A stretch of 64,000 bases of DNA from Sphingobacterium sp. Lineage in GTDB: Bacteria > Bacteroidota > Bacteroidia > Sphingobacteriales > Sphingobacteriaceae. Positions 49,573 through 59,499 of the stretch are shown here, piece by piece; within the stretch, counting starts at the first letter, position 1, and each line of letters opens with the position of its first letter. The DNA lies in the NCBI GenBank assembly GCA_031286695.1, contig JAITTY010000009.1:1-64000 (forward strand), in the 5' to 3' direction. The position numbers and the translations under genes were made by a program. Below the pieces are notes generated by a model, which saw only the letters and a list, made by a program, of their open reading frames with translations, searched no databases and was not told the DNA's origin.

Positions 49573-51933
49573 ATGATAAAGAACTACATCAAAATCGCAT
49601 GGCGGAACCTATGGAAAAGCAAGGGGTACTCTGCGATTAATATCATTGGACTTTCTATCGGATTGGCAGCAGTACTGATCATCGGTATATGGATAAAAAA
49701 TCAATTGCAATTCGACAATTTCTACAGCAATCAGGAAAACATATATAAACTTTGGAATAAATATGAAGATCAGCAAAAAATCTCCGTAAATGATATCACT
49801 TCGGCACCAGCATCTCAGGCTTTGCTAGCAGATTATCCGGAGGTTGAACGCGCTGCGCGGATGTATTGGAGCAGCACCGCCCTGATGTCTTTTGGCGATA
49901 AGAAGATCAAATCCAAGGGAAATGAAGTTGATCCAGCCTTTATTGAATTATTTGATTTCAAACTTCTTAAAGGAAATAGTAAGGAGGCTCTAAAAGACAC
50001 AAAAGATATTGTTTTGACGGAAAGTCTTGCTAAAAACATATTTGGAAAGACTGATCCGATAAATAAAACGCTTCTTCTCGACAATAAAGAACTGTATAGA
50101 GTATCGGCAATTATGCAGGATCTCCCCAGTAATACAAGTTTCGACTTTACCTATCTGATACCTTTAGAAAAAGCCGAAACCTATTCATCCGGCTGGGGTT
50201 CAAACACTTTCTATACTTATATCAAGCTGAAAGAAGGAACGGATGTTGATCTTTTTAATAAAAAACTAAATAATATAGTCAACAGGAAAACAAACAATGA
50301 AATAAAAGGTTCCATGTTCCTTTATCCGATGTCCAAAATGCATCTGTATTCAAAATTTGAGCAAGGCATTGCTGTTGGCGGAAAAATAGATCAAGTTAAA
50401 TTGGTAGCGGGAATAGGCCTATTAATATTATTGATTGCCTGTATCAATTTTATCAATCTCAGTACAGCCCGCAGCCAGAAAAGAGCAAAAGAGGTTGCAG
50501 TAAGAAAAGTTGTAGGAGCCCAACGCTTCCATTTAATCATACAATTTCTCTCCGAATCCTTACTGTTAACCTTGATTTCAGGTATATGCGCCATTGTATT
50601 GACAATACTGACACTTCCACTCTTTAATCAGGTTTTAGATAAGGCATTAATCTTTTCATTTTCAGATTCGTCGATCTGGCTTTCTCTGATTGGTTTTATT
50701 TTCCTTACAGGGATACTGGCAGGGCTATACCCTGCTTTCGTGCTCTCCTCTTTCAAACCGATAAAATCGCTCAAAATATTTGGACGAACAAACAAGTTTT
50801 CCCTGAATTTTCGAGAATTACTGGTTGTCTTTCAATTTGGTGTTGCTATTATACTGATTATAGCAACCATTATCGTACGCAAACAGATTGAATATGCCAG
50901 CCAGCGTGAAATCGGCTATGAAAATTCGCAACTTATCGAAGTGCCCATTGAAGGCGGTATGGAAAAGAATTACGAGGCTATAAAGTCTGAACTGATCACT
51001 GCTAATATCGCCGAAGCTGTAACCCGTACAGGCTGGTCAATTACTAAAAATGGAGCCAGCTCCGGTGGTAGTTTTCTATGGCCTGGAGCTAATCCAGAAC
51101 AAGCAAAAAAAATGGGATTTCAACTTGGACGCACGGAAAGTGACCTTGTTAAAACTCTCGGATTGAAGCTCATTGCTGGTCGTGACATCGACTATGGCAG
51201 GCTACCGGCAGATAGTGTTTCTGTACTGGTTAACGAAGCCGCTATCAAAGAAATGAAACTGGAGAATCCAATAGGAAGCTACCTCAAATGGGGCGATAAA
51301 ACTTATACCATCGTTGGTGTAATCAATGATTATATTACGGGGTCACCTTATAGTCCAATAACGCCCTTACTGATTTATCCTTCAAAAAATTGGATGTTGA
51401 ATATGGTTATACGTACGAGTCCAAACAGAGCGATGGAAATGAACCTAAAGCAAATCGAGGAAATTATTAAAAAATTCAATCCAGCTTACCCCTTTGAGTA
51501 CCAGTTTGTGGATCAAAAATTTGCAGCTAAATTCAACGATCAGCAACAGACAGCTCAACTTGCATTCATTTTTTCTGGATTAGCTATTTTCATCTCCTGC
51601 CTGGGCTTATTTGGGCTTGCTTCTTATATTGCTGAACTGAAGACTAAAGAAATTGGCATTCGTAAGGTACTTGGTGCATCGGTAAGTGGAATTACTGCCA
51701 TGCTTTCCAAAGATTTTGTAAAGCTTGTCATTATTTCCATTCTAATTGCTTCGCCAATAGCTTGGTGGACGATGAACAAATGGCTACAGGATTTCTCGTA
51801 CCGTATTGAAATACAATGGTGGGTTTTTGCATTAGCGGGAATTTCTGCCTTATTCGTCGCTTTCTTTACGGTAAGTACACAAGCCATAAAGGCTGCCAAT
51901 AGTAATCCGGTAAAAACATTGAGAGACGAATAG
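49573..51933 (+). CDS. FtsX/MacB-like ABC permease, copy 11
   Basis: 786 aa, the shortest complete copy, 32 bases after copy 10. The cytoplasmic motifs are KEVAVRKVVGAQ (about 306) and KEIGIRKVLGAS (about 691). The second periplasmic core has FLWPGAN, a degenerate W-x-G segment. The last helices have IQWWVF. It ends NPVKTLRDE. Confidence 0.95.
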   Translation: MIKNYIKIAWRNLWKSKGYSAINIIGLSIGLAAVLIIGIWIKNQLQFDNFYSNQENIYKLWNKYEDQQKISVNDITSAPASQALLADYPEVERAARMYWSSTALMSFGDKKIKSKGNEVDPAFIELFDFKLLKGNSKEALKDTKDIVLTESLAKNIFGKTDPINKTLLLDNKELYRVSAIMQDLPSNTSFDFTYLIPLEKAETYSSGWGSNTFYTYIKLKEGTDVDLFNKKLNNIVNRKTNNEIKGSMFLYPMSKMHLYSKFEQGIAVGGKIDQVKLVAGIGLLILLIACINFINLSTARSQKRAKEVAVRKVVGAQRFHLIIQFLSESLLLTLISGICAIVLTILTLPLFNQVLDKALIFSFSDSSIWLSLIGFIFLTGILAGLYPAFVLSSFKPIKSLKIFGRTNKFSLNFRELLVVFQFGVAIILIIATIIVRKQIEYASQREIGYENSQLIEVPIEGGMEKNYEAIKSELITANIAEAVTRTGWSITKNGASSGGSFLWPGANPEQAKKMGFQLGRTESDLVKTLGLKLIAGRDIDYGRLPADSVSVLVNEAAIKEMKLENPIGSYLKWGDKTYTIVGVINDYITGSPYSPITPLLIYPSKNWMLNMVIRTSPNRAMEMNLKQIEEIIKKFNPAYPFEYQFVDQKFAAKFNDQQQTAQLAFIFSGLAIFISCLGLFGLASYIAELKTKEIGIRKVLGASVSGITAMLSKDFVKLVIISILIASPIAWWTMNKWLQDFSYRIEIQWWVFALAGISALFVAFFTVSTQAIKAANSNPVKTLRDE

Positions 51934-52031
51934 CGATCAACATCGCGAGAAAGTCACCGTTATAAAATCAGAGACAATTGATTTATTTTTAAGCAATAAG
52001 GCCAAAAATTAAAAACGAAAGAGTAAAAATA

Positions 52032-54425
52032 ATGATAAAGAACTATATTAAAATTGCATGGCGCAACCTGATGAAGAACAAATCCTTCTCATTGATTAAC
52101 ATCATTGGGTTGGCGATCGGTATGGCCGGAGCATTACTTATAGCACTTTGGCTGCAGAATATGTTGACCATGGATCGCTTTCATGAAAAGGGTGATCGCC
52201 TGTATGTATTGAGTAATCGTGACGAATTTCAGGGCGATAAATCAGCCTGGGCCTATACACCCAAAATATTGGCGCCCTCATTGGCAGCTGATTTCCCAGA
52301 TATAGAGACTTTTACAAGATACAACGAGGGACATCAATTTTTAACAACTTTCAATGAAAAGAAATTAATTGCAAATACTGTTTTCATCGATCCCGGTTTT
52401 TTCAAGATGTTTTCTTTCCCATTTTTGAAAGGCGAACAGAATGTAAGATTTGATCATCCCAAAGGGCTTGTCCTCACAGAAAGTTATGCTAAGGCTCTAT
52501 TTGGCAGCGAAGATCCTATCGGAAAATCTGTCAAAATAGATTCGGTTAATCAGGTCTCTGTACAAGCGGTGCTCAAAGATCTTCCGAGCAATTCAAGTTT
52601 TAAATTTGACATCCTGCTTCCCTTCGAGTATGCAAAAATAATTGGCTATGTAGACGACAACTGGAGCAATAACTCAATCAGCACTTATATTTTATTAAAA
52701 GAAGGTGTTTCAGTAACGGCATTCAATGACAAGATCAGAACATATTTAAGAGACCATATCAATGCGAGCAACAAAGCTGAAGGTTATACTTCAGCCAGAA
52801 ATACCGGTGAGATTTTTGCCTTTTCCTATCCCGATTCTTTCCTTTATAACAGTGGCAAAGGGGGGAATTATACTTCGGGACGTATTGATATTGTCAAGCT
52901 TTTTGCCTGGATCGGAGTTTTTATTTTATTGGTCGCCAGTATCAACTTTATGAATCTGAGCACTGCGCGTTCTGAACGCCGCGCAAAAGAAGTCGGTGTC
53001 CGCAAAGTAATCGGCGCAAATAAGACTAGTTTAATGGCACAGTTCCTCGTCGAGAGCATATTAGTTAGCCTGATCGGCATGGTACTCGCGACTATTCTTG
53101 TTTTTATTGTCCTGCCGTTTTTTAACGAGCTTGTCGGTAAACAGCTTAGCTTATCGTTATTAAGCTTCCCCACCTGGTTATTTTTAATTGGCTTTGCTTT
53201 ATTTACAGGTGTTTTAGCTGGTACTTATCCCGCTTTTTTCCTTTCTTCATTTCAGCCTATCAAAACCTTGAAAGGGAAATTTGTTTCTAAAACCAAAGGT
53301 CTTAGTATTCGCTCCATTTTAGTAGTCATTCAATTCAGTCTCGCGATTATATTGATTATCGCAACAGTCATTGTGGCCAAACAAATCCAGTACACCAAAC
53401 AGCGCGACCGTGGTTATAATGAAAATGGGCTGCTTTACAGCAGTATCAAAGGTGACCTCGAAAAGAATTATAAGATTCTCAGAGACGAATTATTAGCCAG
53501 CAATGCTGTTGTTTCTGTATCGAAAAACATGTCGCCGGTCACAGATTTCTACAGCAATGGCTGGGGATTTACATCTGGTACACCAACGGAACAGGACAAA
53601 CGTATTTCCTATAACCGATTTAGTACCGATGCTGATGCCGTAAAAAATCTAGGTCTAACTCTTACACAGGGGCGAGATATCGATATTTACAAATTTGCAA
53701 CAGACAGTACGGCCATAATTTTAAATGAGTCTGCAGTAAAAAGTTTACATCTCAAAAACCCGGTTAATAGCATTGTGGATGGCGATGGTACAAAATGGAC
53801 CGTAGTTGGAGTTGTCAAAGATTTCATTATGGGATCACCTTTTGGAGACAATAAACCTATGGTGATACTAGGGCCGCAAGCCTGGTTTACAACGATTCAT
53901 TATCGTTTAAATACAAACAACAACATTGCAGACAACTTAAAAACAATTGAGTCAATCTTTAAAAAGTTCAACCCAGACTATCCGTTTGAATATCAATTTA
54001 TTGACAAAACATATGAAGAAAAATTTAAAGAAACAAAAGCTATAGGTACACTGGCCATGGTCTTTGCTGGACTGACGATCTTTATTTCCTGTCTCGGCTT
54101 ACTGGCTTTAATTGCCTATATGGCCGAAACGCGCATGAAAGAAATTGCCGTTCGTAAAGTTCTTGGCGCAAGTGTCACCCAAGTAACATCTCTACTTTCG
54201 ACCGATTTTATCAAGCTTGTCGTCATCGCTATTTTTATCGCAACGCCTATTGCTTGGTGGGCTATGGACAAATGGCTACAAGATTACAGCTATCGGATCG
54301 CGATACAATGGTATTACTTTGTCATCGCTGGACTATTGGCTATCCTGATCAGTATGGCAACGATAAGTTATCAAGCAATTAAGGCCGCATTAAGTAATCC
54401 CGTAGATAGTTTGCGTGATGAGTAA
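52032..54425 (+). CDS. FtsX/MacB-like ABC permease, copy 12
   Basis: 797 aa, 98 bases after copy 11; the gap has a small GCGAT / ATCGC dyad but no sigma-54 site. The cytoplasmic motifs are KEVGVRKVIGAN (about 318) and KEIAVRKVLGAS (about 703). Overall it looks closest to copy 11, for example in the shared LKNLGL/GRDIDI region of the second periplasmic core. It ends NPVDSLRDE. Confidence 0.95.
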   Translation: MIKNYIKIAWRNLMKNKSFSLINIIGLAIGMAGALLIALWLQNMLTMDRFHEKGDRLYVLSNRDEFQGDKSAWAYTPKILAPSLAADFPDIETFTRYNEGHQFLTTFNEKKLIANTVFIDPGFFKMFSFPFLKGEQNVRFDHPKGLVLTESYAKALFGSEDPIGKSVKIDSVNQVSVQAVLKDLPSNSSFKFDILLPFEYAKIIGYVDDNWSNNSISTYILLKEGVSVTAFNDKIRTYLRDHINASNKAEGYTSARNTGEIFAFSYPDSFLYNSGKGGNYTSGRIDIVKLFAWIGVFILLVASINFMNLSTARSERRAKEVGVRKVIGANKTSLMAQFLVESILVSLIGMVLATILVFIVLPFFNELVGKQLSLSLLSFPTWLFLIGFALFTGVLAGTYPAFFLSSFQPIKTLKGKFVSKTKGLSIRSILVVIQFSLAIILIIATVIVAKQIQYTKQRDRGYNENGLLYSSIKGDLEKNYKILRDELLASNAVVSVSKNMSPVTDFYSNGWGFTSGTPTEQDKRISYNRFSTDADAVKNLGLTLTQGRDIDIYKFATDSTAIILNESAVKSLHLKNPVNSIVDGDGTKWTVVGVVKDFIMGSPFGDNKPMVILGPQAWFTTIHYRLNTNNNIADNLKTIESIFKKFNPDYPFEYQFIDKTYEEKFKETKAIGTLAMVFAGLTIFISCLGLLALIAYMAETRMKEIAVRKVLGASVTQVTSLLSTDFIKLVVIAIFIATPIAWWAMDKWLQDYSYRIAIQWYYFVIAGLLAILISMATISYQAIKAALSNPVDSLRDE

Positions 54426-54474
54426 CCTAAAGTTTAACATTTTTTTTCGATAGCATTAAACCAGATAGAAGACT

Positions 54475-56865
54475 ATGAATTCATTCAAACTTGCCCTTCG
54501 CAGCATTATTAAAAACCGGCAATATACTTGGATCAATGTCTTGGGGTTAAGTATGGGGTTCTCCCTGTGTCTTCTCGTATTTGCTCTTGTCATTGAAGAA
54601 AATTCGTATGACAAAAGCTGGAAAAATGCAGATCATCTCTTTCGGATTGTTACCATGGATTCTACCGCTGGCCTTGAACGACAAATGTCGAGAACATTCG
54701 TTAATTTAAGTACAGAACTCATACAGGTATTTCCGGAGATTCAAAATGAGGCTCGTATAGAATCTAGAAAATACTATCTAAAACCGAATGCTATCTCAAC
54801 ACAGTCCATAGGCATACAAGCTTTGGAATCGGAAACAAACATCTTGGACATGTTGAGCATCAAGCTTCTTGAAGGCAATCCTAAGCAGCTGGTCCATGGA
54901 AAAACAAACTTACTTATCGACAAAAAATTCAAAGAAAAATACTTTAAGAACGAAAATGTCATTGGAAAAGTCATCCAAAGTGCCGACCCCTATACTGATC
55001 AGCCATCTGATTATATCATTACGGGTGTTATGGATAATCTTCCTTATAATTCAACGCTCAGAGCTTCCGTCATTGCTTTAGTGCCAAAGATATCGATGGA
55101 ATTAAGCAAAGATGGCTCGGGTTACTACAGCGAACAATTTGTACAGCTAAAACCCGGGACACCAAGAGTAGACCTTGAGCAGAAACTAAATCATTGGTAT
55201 AAAGGGTACCTCAGCCCAAATACAAAACATGTGACTTCCTTTCGCCTGCAGCCTATTCAGGACATATATATGGAGCCATTAGGCAGCGCAGAAATCAGTG
55301 GCAACCAAAAAACAACAAACATATTTGTAGGCGTTGCCGTTTTGGTCTTTATTATTTCCTGTATCAATTTTATTAATATCTATGCTGTAAGAACCGTTAA
55401 AAAATTAAGAACACTTCATATATATAAGATCCTAGGAGCCAGCCGCCCCCAAATGATCAGGCGAATGCTATTAGAAACAATCCTACTTTTTTTTATTTCC
55501 GCATTATGCAGTTTAGTCCTTTTTAAATTTGGATTGTCCCAACTGGAACACTTTATAGGCTATGATCTCGCTTATGTGGGATCCATACAGCTCCCCTTGC
55601 TACTGGCCTTTCTGACGATATCGATCATCATTGGCCTATTGATCGGTTTTTATCCTGCATGGCTGATCTCTGGGATTAAGAGTTCGGATGCCTTGAAGAA
55701 TAAGCTGTCAAAAATCCCTAATGCCGAAGTGTTTATTAAAAAAATACTTATTACAACACAATTTAGCATTGCTATTATCGTCATCATAGGACTTATAACA
55801 ATCAAGTCACAACTTAGCTATATGCAATCAGCGCCTCTAGGAATGAAAATCAAAAATGTACTAAATATCGACTATTTCAACAAGGGCACACAAAATACAA
55901 ATATAAAAGATCAAATTGGTCAACTTACTGGCGTTGAATCGGTCAGTGTCGCTGCCTGGACGCCGACAATCGGATCAGGCTACCTTGCCAAGACAGTCGT
56001 TGACAAAGACGATCCAGGGAAAAATATCCAAGTCAGTTTCATCGGCGGCGATGTCGATTTGTCCAAGACTTTGGGAATCCAATTGGTTAAAGGACGGCTA
56101 TTAACTCCTGAAGATTATACGCATGTTGAAATGGGTGCAGGAGAGGACGGAGGTGTCAATAATGCCCTTGTGACCGAAAGCACCGCAAGAAAGCTTGGGA
56201 TAGACAAACTCGGTATCCTATATAAAGACCTTCAAATTATCCCCGTCGGGATCATTAAAGATTTTCATAGCGAGTCTTTTCGTCTCAAGATGGTACCGAC
56301 TGTGATTTTAGCAAAAGATTTTAATGGAAGCGGCAATATTCTGATAAAAGTGGCGGAAGGACAAGAACAGCAAATCCTTCGATCGGTATCTAAAATCATT
56401 CAGCGTACTTACCCTGATAAACACGTTTCCTTTCAATGGATCGATGAGTTAATTGCAAAACAATATGAAAAGGAAAATAAACAAGTACAATTGTTTATTT
56501 TATTTAGTGCATTGGCGCTATTGATCTCCGCATTGGGTATTACGGGCTTAATTATGCAAAATCTTGAACAGCGTACCAAAGAAATAGGTATTCGCAAAGT
56601 CCTAGGCGCAACAGTGCTCGACATATCACATCTCTTTTCAAAAGATTATCTCATCTTAACGTCCTTAGCTATTTTTATTGCCTGCCCAATAGCCTGGTAT
56701 TTTTCAAAAAAATGGCTTGAAGATTATGCCTACAATGTGGGAGTACAATGGTGGTTCTTTATCCTTGCAGCAGCTGCAACCTTTTTGATCAGTATGATTA
56801 CTGTTAATATCCAGACAATACGTGCAGCGCTAAGCAATCCCGTAGACAGCTTACGAAACGAGTAA
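54475..56865 (+). CDS. FtsX/MacB-like ABC permease, copy 13
   Basis: 796 aa, 49 bases after copy 12. A divergent copy: it starts MNSFKLALRSIIKNRQY, and its first cytoplasmic motif is almost unrecognisable (RTLHIYKILGAS, about 308), while the second is canonical, KEIGIRKVLGAT (about 701). The N-terminal segment NSYDKSWKNADHLFRI and the second periplasmic core (PTIGSG, then DDPGK) resemble copy 16. It ends NPVDSLRNE. Confidence 0.95.
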   Translation: MNSFKLALRSIIKNRQYTWINVLGLSMGFSLCLLVFALVIEENSYDKSWKNADHLFRIVTMDSTAGLERQMSRTFVNLSTELIQVFPEIQNEARIESRKYYLKPNAISTQSIGIQALESETNILDMLSIKLLEGNPKQLVHGKTNLLIDKKFKEKYFKNENVIGKVIQSADPYTDQPSDYIITGVMDNLPYNSTLRASVIALVPKISMELSKDGSGYYSEQFVQLKPGTPRVDLEQKLNHWYKGYLSPNTKHVTSFRLQPIQDIYMEPLGSAEISGNQKTTNIFVGVAVLVFIISCINFINIYAVRTVKKLRTLHIYKILGASRPQMIRRMLLETILLFFISALCSLVLFKFGLSQLEHFIGYDLAYVGSIQLPLLLAFLTISIIIGLLIGFYPAWLISGIKSSDALKNKLSKIPNAEVFIKKILITTQFSIAIIVIIGLITIKSQLSYMQSAPLGMKIKNVLNIDYFNKGTQNTNIKDQIGQLTGVESVSVAAWTPTIGSGYLAKTVVDKDDPGKNIQVSFIGGDVDLSKTLGIQLVKGRLLTPEDYTHVEMGAGEDGGVNNALVTESTARKLGIDKLGILYKDLQIIPVGIIKDFHSESFRLKMVPTVILAKDFNGSGNILIKVAEGQEQQILRSVSKIIQRTYPDKHVSFQWIDELIAKQYEKENKQVQLFILFSALALLISALGITGLIMQNLEQRTKEIGIRKVLGATVLDISHLFSKDYLILTSLAIFIACPIAWYFSKKWLEDYAYNVGVQWWFFILAAAATFLISMITVNIQTIRAALSNPVDSLRNE

Positions 56866-56898
56866 ATATTCATTTATAATAATAAAGGGGGCCTCCAT

Positions 56899-59304
56899 AT
56901 GATCAAGAATAATTTAAAAATAGCATGGCGAAATTTAACCCGAAATTTGTCCACTTCACTTATCAACATAACAGGGTTGGCGATGGGAATTGCAACCTGT
57001 TTGCTGATCAGTTTATACGTAAGCGATGAATTTAGCTTTGATCGTTTTAATGCGCATGCAGATCGCATTGTACGTGTTGTTTTCCGAGGAACTGTTAAGG
57101 GCGGAACGATCAATGAGGCACATGTAATGCCACCTGTTGCTTCGACCATGAAGTCAGAGCTGCCCGAAGTTGAAGAAACGGCACGACTCAGAATCGGTGG
57201 ATCCCCCCTATTTGTTGTCAACAATAAAGTTTTCCACGAAGAAAAAATGGCTTATGTGGATGCTTCGTTCTTTAAAATTTTCACACTCCCTTTTATCAAA
57301 GGAAATGTATCTACAGCAGTTTCTTCTCCAAACGCTGTCGTAGTATCCGCATCTACCGCCTTAAAATACTTCGGCACAACCGATGTTGTTGGTCGAGACC
57401 TCATTATCAAAGACAATCCAACTATTCTCAAAATCACCGGAGTAATCAAAGATGTTCCACAAAACTCCCATTTTCATTTTGATGTATTCACCTCTTTGGA
57501 TGCACTGGAAGATTCACGGTCAGATTCATGGATGACTTCCGAATACTATACGTATGCGCTGCTTTCTAAAAATGCATCACGTGAAAAGCTCGAAAAAAAC
57601 TTAGCCACCCTATTCGACAAACATGTTGCCACCCAATTTATGGCAGGTTTTGGAATGAGTTACCAAGAATACAAAAAAACGGGAAATAAGATCGGTCTTT
57701 ACCTACAGCCGCTCACAGATATCCATCTACATTCGAATTTCAACTACGACCTCAGCCCCCCAGGAGATATACGGTACGTTTACATCTTCAGCGCTATCGC
57801 GCTCTTTATGCTATTGATTGCCACAATTAATTTCATGAATCTATCTACAGCAAGTGGTTTTAAACGATGTAAGGAAGTGGGGGTCCGAAAAGTACTGGGT
57901 GCCGACAAGCAAAACCTGATGCGACAATTTATGCTGGAGGGTGTCCTACTGACCTATATTGCTTTGGGAGTAGCCTTAGGAATCGTATTGCTTGCCCTTC
58001 CCTTATTTAATCAGATTTCTGGAAAAGAAATTGAAATTCAAAAACTTAATGCTTTTAAAATTATCCCACTCCTGCTGATTTTTGGTTTAGTGGTCGGTCT
58101 ATTTTCCAGTAGCTATCCCGCGCTATATCTATCCTCATTTAATCCGCTACGCGTATTAAAAGGAAAGATAAGCCGTTCGACTAAAGGTCTGAATTTACGA
58201 AGTGGCCTCGTTGTATTTCAATTTATCATTTCCGTCGGACTTATCTTTGGGACCGTAGTCGTTGTCAAGCAACTGGACTACATGCGTCATATCAAACTTG
58301 GTTATAACAAGGAAAATGTACTTATTATACCGAGCTGGCCTTTGGGAAAAAACGAAAAAACATATTATAATTTATTGACCCAAGATAGCAGAATCAAGCA
58401 TATCTCACATTCTTCCTATCTTCCTGCCGGAGAAAGTAACAACAATAATTTTTTCATCTACCCAGAGGGCAATACTGATCAATGGATCAAAACGATTCGT
58501 TACGACATCGATGAAGAATATATTCCGGTTATGGGTATGCAGCTTAAAGAAGGACGAAATTTCGCAAAAACATTTGGCAATGACAGCCTTTCTGTCATCA
58601 TCAATGAAACCGCAGCCAAAGATCTAGGCTGGAAAGATCATAGTCTCGGCAAGATATTAACCAATAAAGACAACAAAAGCTATCGTGTCGTTGGTGTGGT
58701 TAAGGATTTCCATTTTCGCTCTTTGCATGAGCAGATCTCCCCGCTTGTTATGGTACTTAGTGATCAGGCAGGAAGTTTGATTCTCAAAACCCAAACAGTC
58801 GATATGGAGAAGCTTATTCAAAAACTAGCCTCTCTCTATCGTTCCTTTCCAACAGACATTCCATTTAGCTATTCCTTTTTGGATGACCGATACGCGCAAA
58901 CCTACCAAGCAGAATTGAAAACCGGTAAGTTACTGAGCATCTTTGCGGGACTGACTATTTTTGTCGCCTGCCTTGGTCTATTTGGTCTAGCTATTTTTAC
59001 CGCCAATCAACGCAAAAAAGAAATAGGAATCCGAAAAGTTGTTGGAGCTACAGTGCCCGACATTACACGCATGCTTTCCACTGAGTTCGTCAAACTCGTT
59101 CTAATTGCCATTATCATTTCTTCTCCACTTGCTTGGTGGATGATGCACAAATGGTTGGAAAATTTTGCCTACCGTATTGAAATGCAATGGTGGATGTTTG
59201 CACTAGCAGGTGCACTAGCCGTTTTTATTGCTTTAATTACTGTAAGTTCACAAGCGATACGCGCGGCCCTAACAAAACCTGTTGACAGTCTACGCGATGA
59301 ATAA
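56899..59304 (+). CDS. FtsX/MacB-like ABC permease, copy 14
   Basis: 801 aa, 33 bases after copy 13. The cytoplasmic motifs are KEVGVRKVLGAD (about 324) and KEIGIRKVVGAT (about 707). The last helices have MQWWMFALAGAL, close to copy 5. It ends KPVDSLRDE. It is the last member of the copy 10-14 group, since regulator sites D follow within 15 bases of its stop codon. Confidence 0.95.
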   Translation: MIKNNLKIAWRNLTRNLSTSLINITGLAMGIATCLLISLYVSDEFSFDRFNAHADRIVRVVFRGTVKGGTINEAHVMPPVASTMKSELPEVEETARLRIGGSPLFVVNNKVFHEEKMAYVDASFFKIFTLPFIKGNVSTAVSSPNAVVVSASTALKYFGTTDVVGRDLIIKDNPTILKITGVIKDVPQNSHFHFDVFTSLDALEDSRSDSWMTSEYYTYALLSKNASREKLEKNLATLFDKHVATQFMAGFGMSYQEYKKTGNKIGLYLQPLTDIHLHSNFNYDLSPPGDIRYVYIFSAIALFMLLIATINFMNLSTASGFKRCKEVGVRKVLGADKQNLMRQFMLEGVLLTYIALGVALGIVLLALPLFNQISGKEIEIQKLNAFKIIPLLLIFGLVVGLFSSSYPALYLSSFNPLRVLKGKISRSTKGLNLRSGLVVFQFIISVGLIFGTVVVVKQLDYMRHIKLGYNKENVLIIPSWPLGKNEKTYYNLLTQDSRIKHISHSSYLPAGESNNNNFFIYPEGNTDQWIKTIRYDIDEEYIPVMGMQLKEGRNFAKTFGNDSLSVIINETAAKDLGWKDHSLGKILTNKDNKSYRVVGVVKDFHFRSLHEQISPLVMVLSDQAGSLILKTQTVDMEKLIQKLASLYRSFPTDIPFSYSFLDDRYAQTYQAELKTGKLLSIFAGLTIFVACLGLFGLAIFTANQRKKEIGIRKVVGATVPDITRMLSTEFVKLVLIAIIISSPLAWWMMHKWLENFAYRIEMQWWMFALAGALAVFIALITVSSQAIRAALTKPVDSLRDE

Positions 59305-59317
59305 AAATAGAGGGGTC

Positions 59318-59355
59318 TGTTCAGCGATGGACAAAACACTGTCCGATATCGAACA
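59318..59355. promoter_or_regulatory. Tandem regulator sites D (upstream of permease 15)
   Basis: Two sites, 59318-59333 (TGTTC-N6-GGACA) and 59340-59355 (TGTCC-N6-GAACA), have centres 22 bp apart, the same arms and spacing as sites C. The perfect sigma-54 promoter begins 52 bases on. Confidence 0.82.
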
Positions 59356-59407
59356 GCAAGTAAAAGAATCATGAAGACAATCAACTAATCATCAATATGA
59401 TAGCTAC

Positions 59408-59424
59408 TTGGCAAAACATTTGCA
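59408..59424 (+). promoter_or_regulatory. Sigma-54 promoter of permease 15
   Basis: TTGGCAAAACATTTGCA fits the -24/-12 consensus (TTGGCAnnnnnnTTGCA) with GG and GC exactly ten bases apart. The start would be near 59435, leaving a leader of about 65 bases before the ATG at 59500. This is the best sigma-54 promoter in the window and anchors interpretation of the three weaker ones. Confidence 0.88.
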
Positions 59425-59499
59425 TTTTTTTAATTTTCTAAGTCGAGCACGCAAGTTATCAGCAGCTCCACGACCGAAATAAATTCTTATTATTAGACA

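Noticed and set aside
51934..52031. A further sigma-54 promoter before permease copy 12
   Set aside because: The gap has no TGGCA element and no TGTnC-N6-GnACA pair; only a small GCGAT / ATCGC dyad is present.
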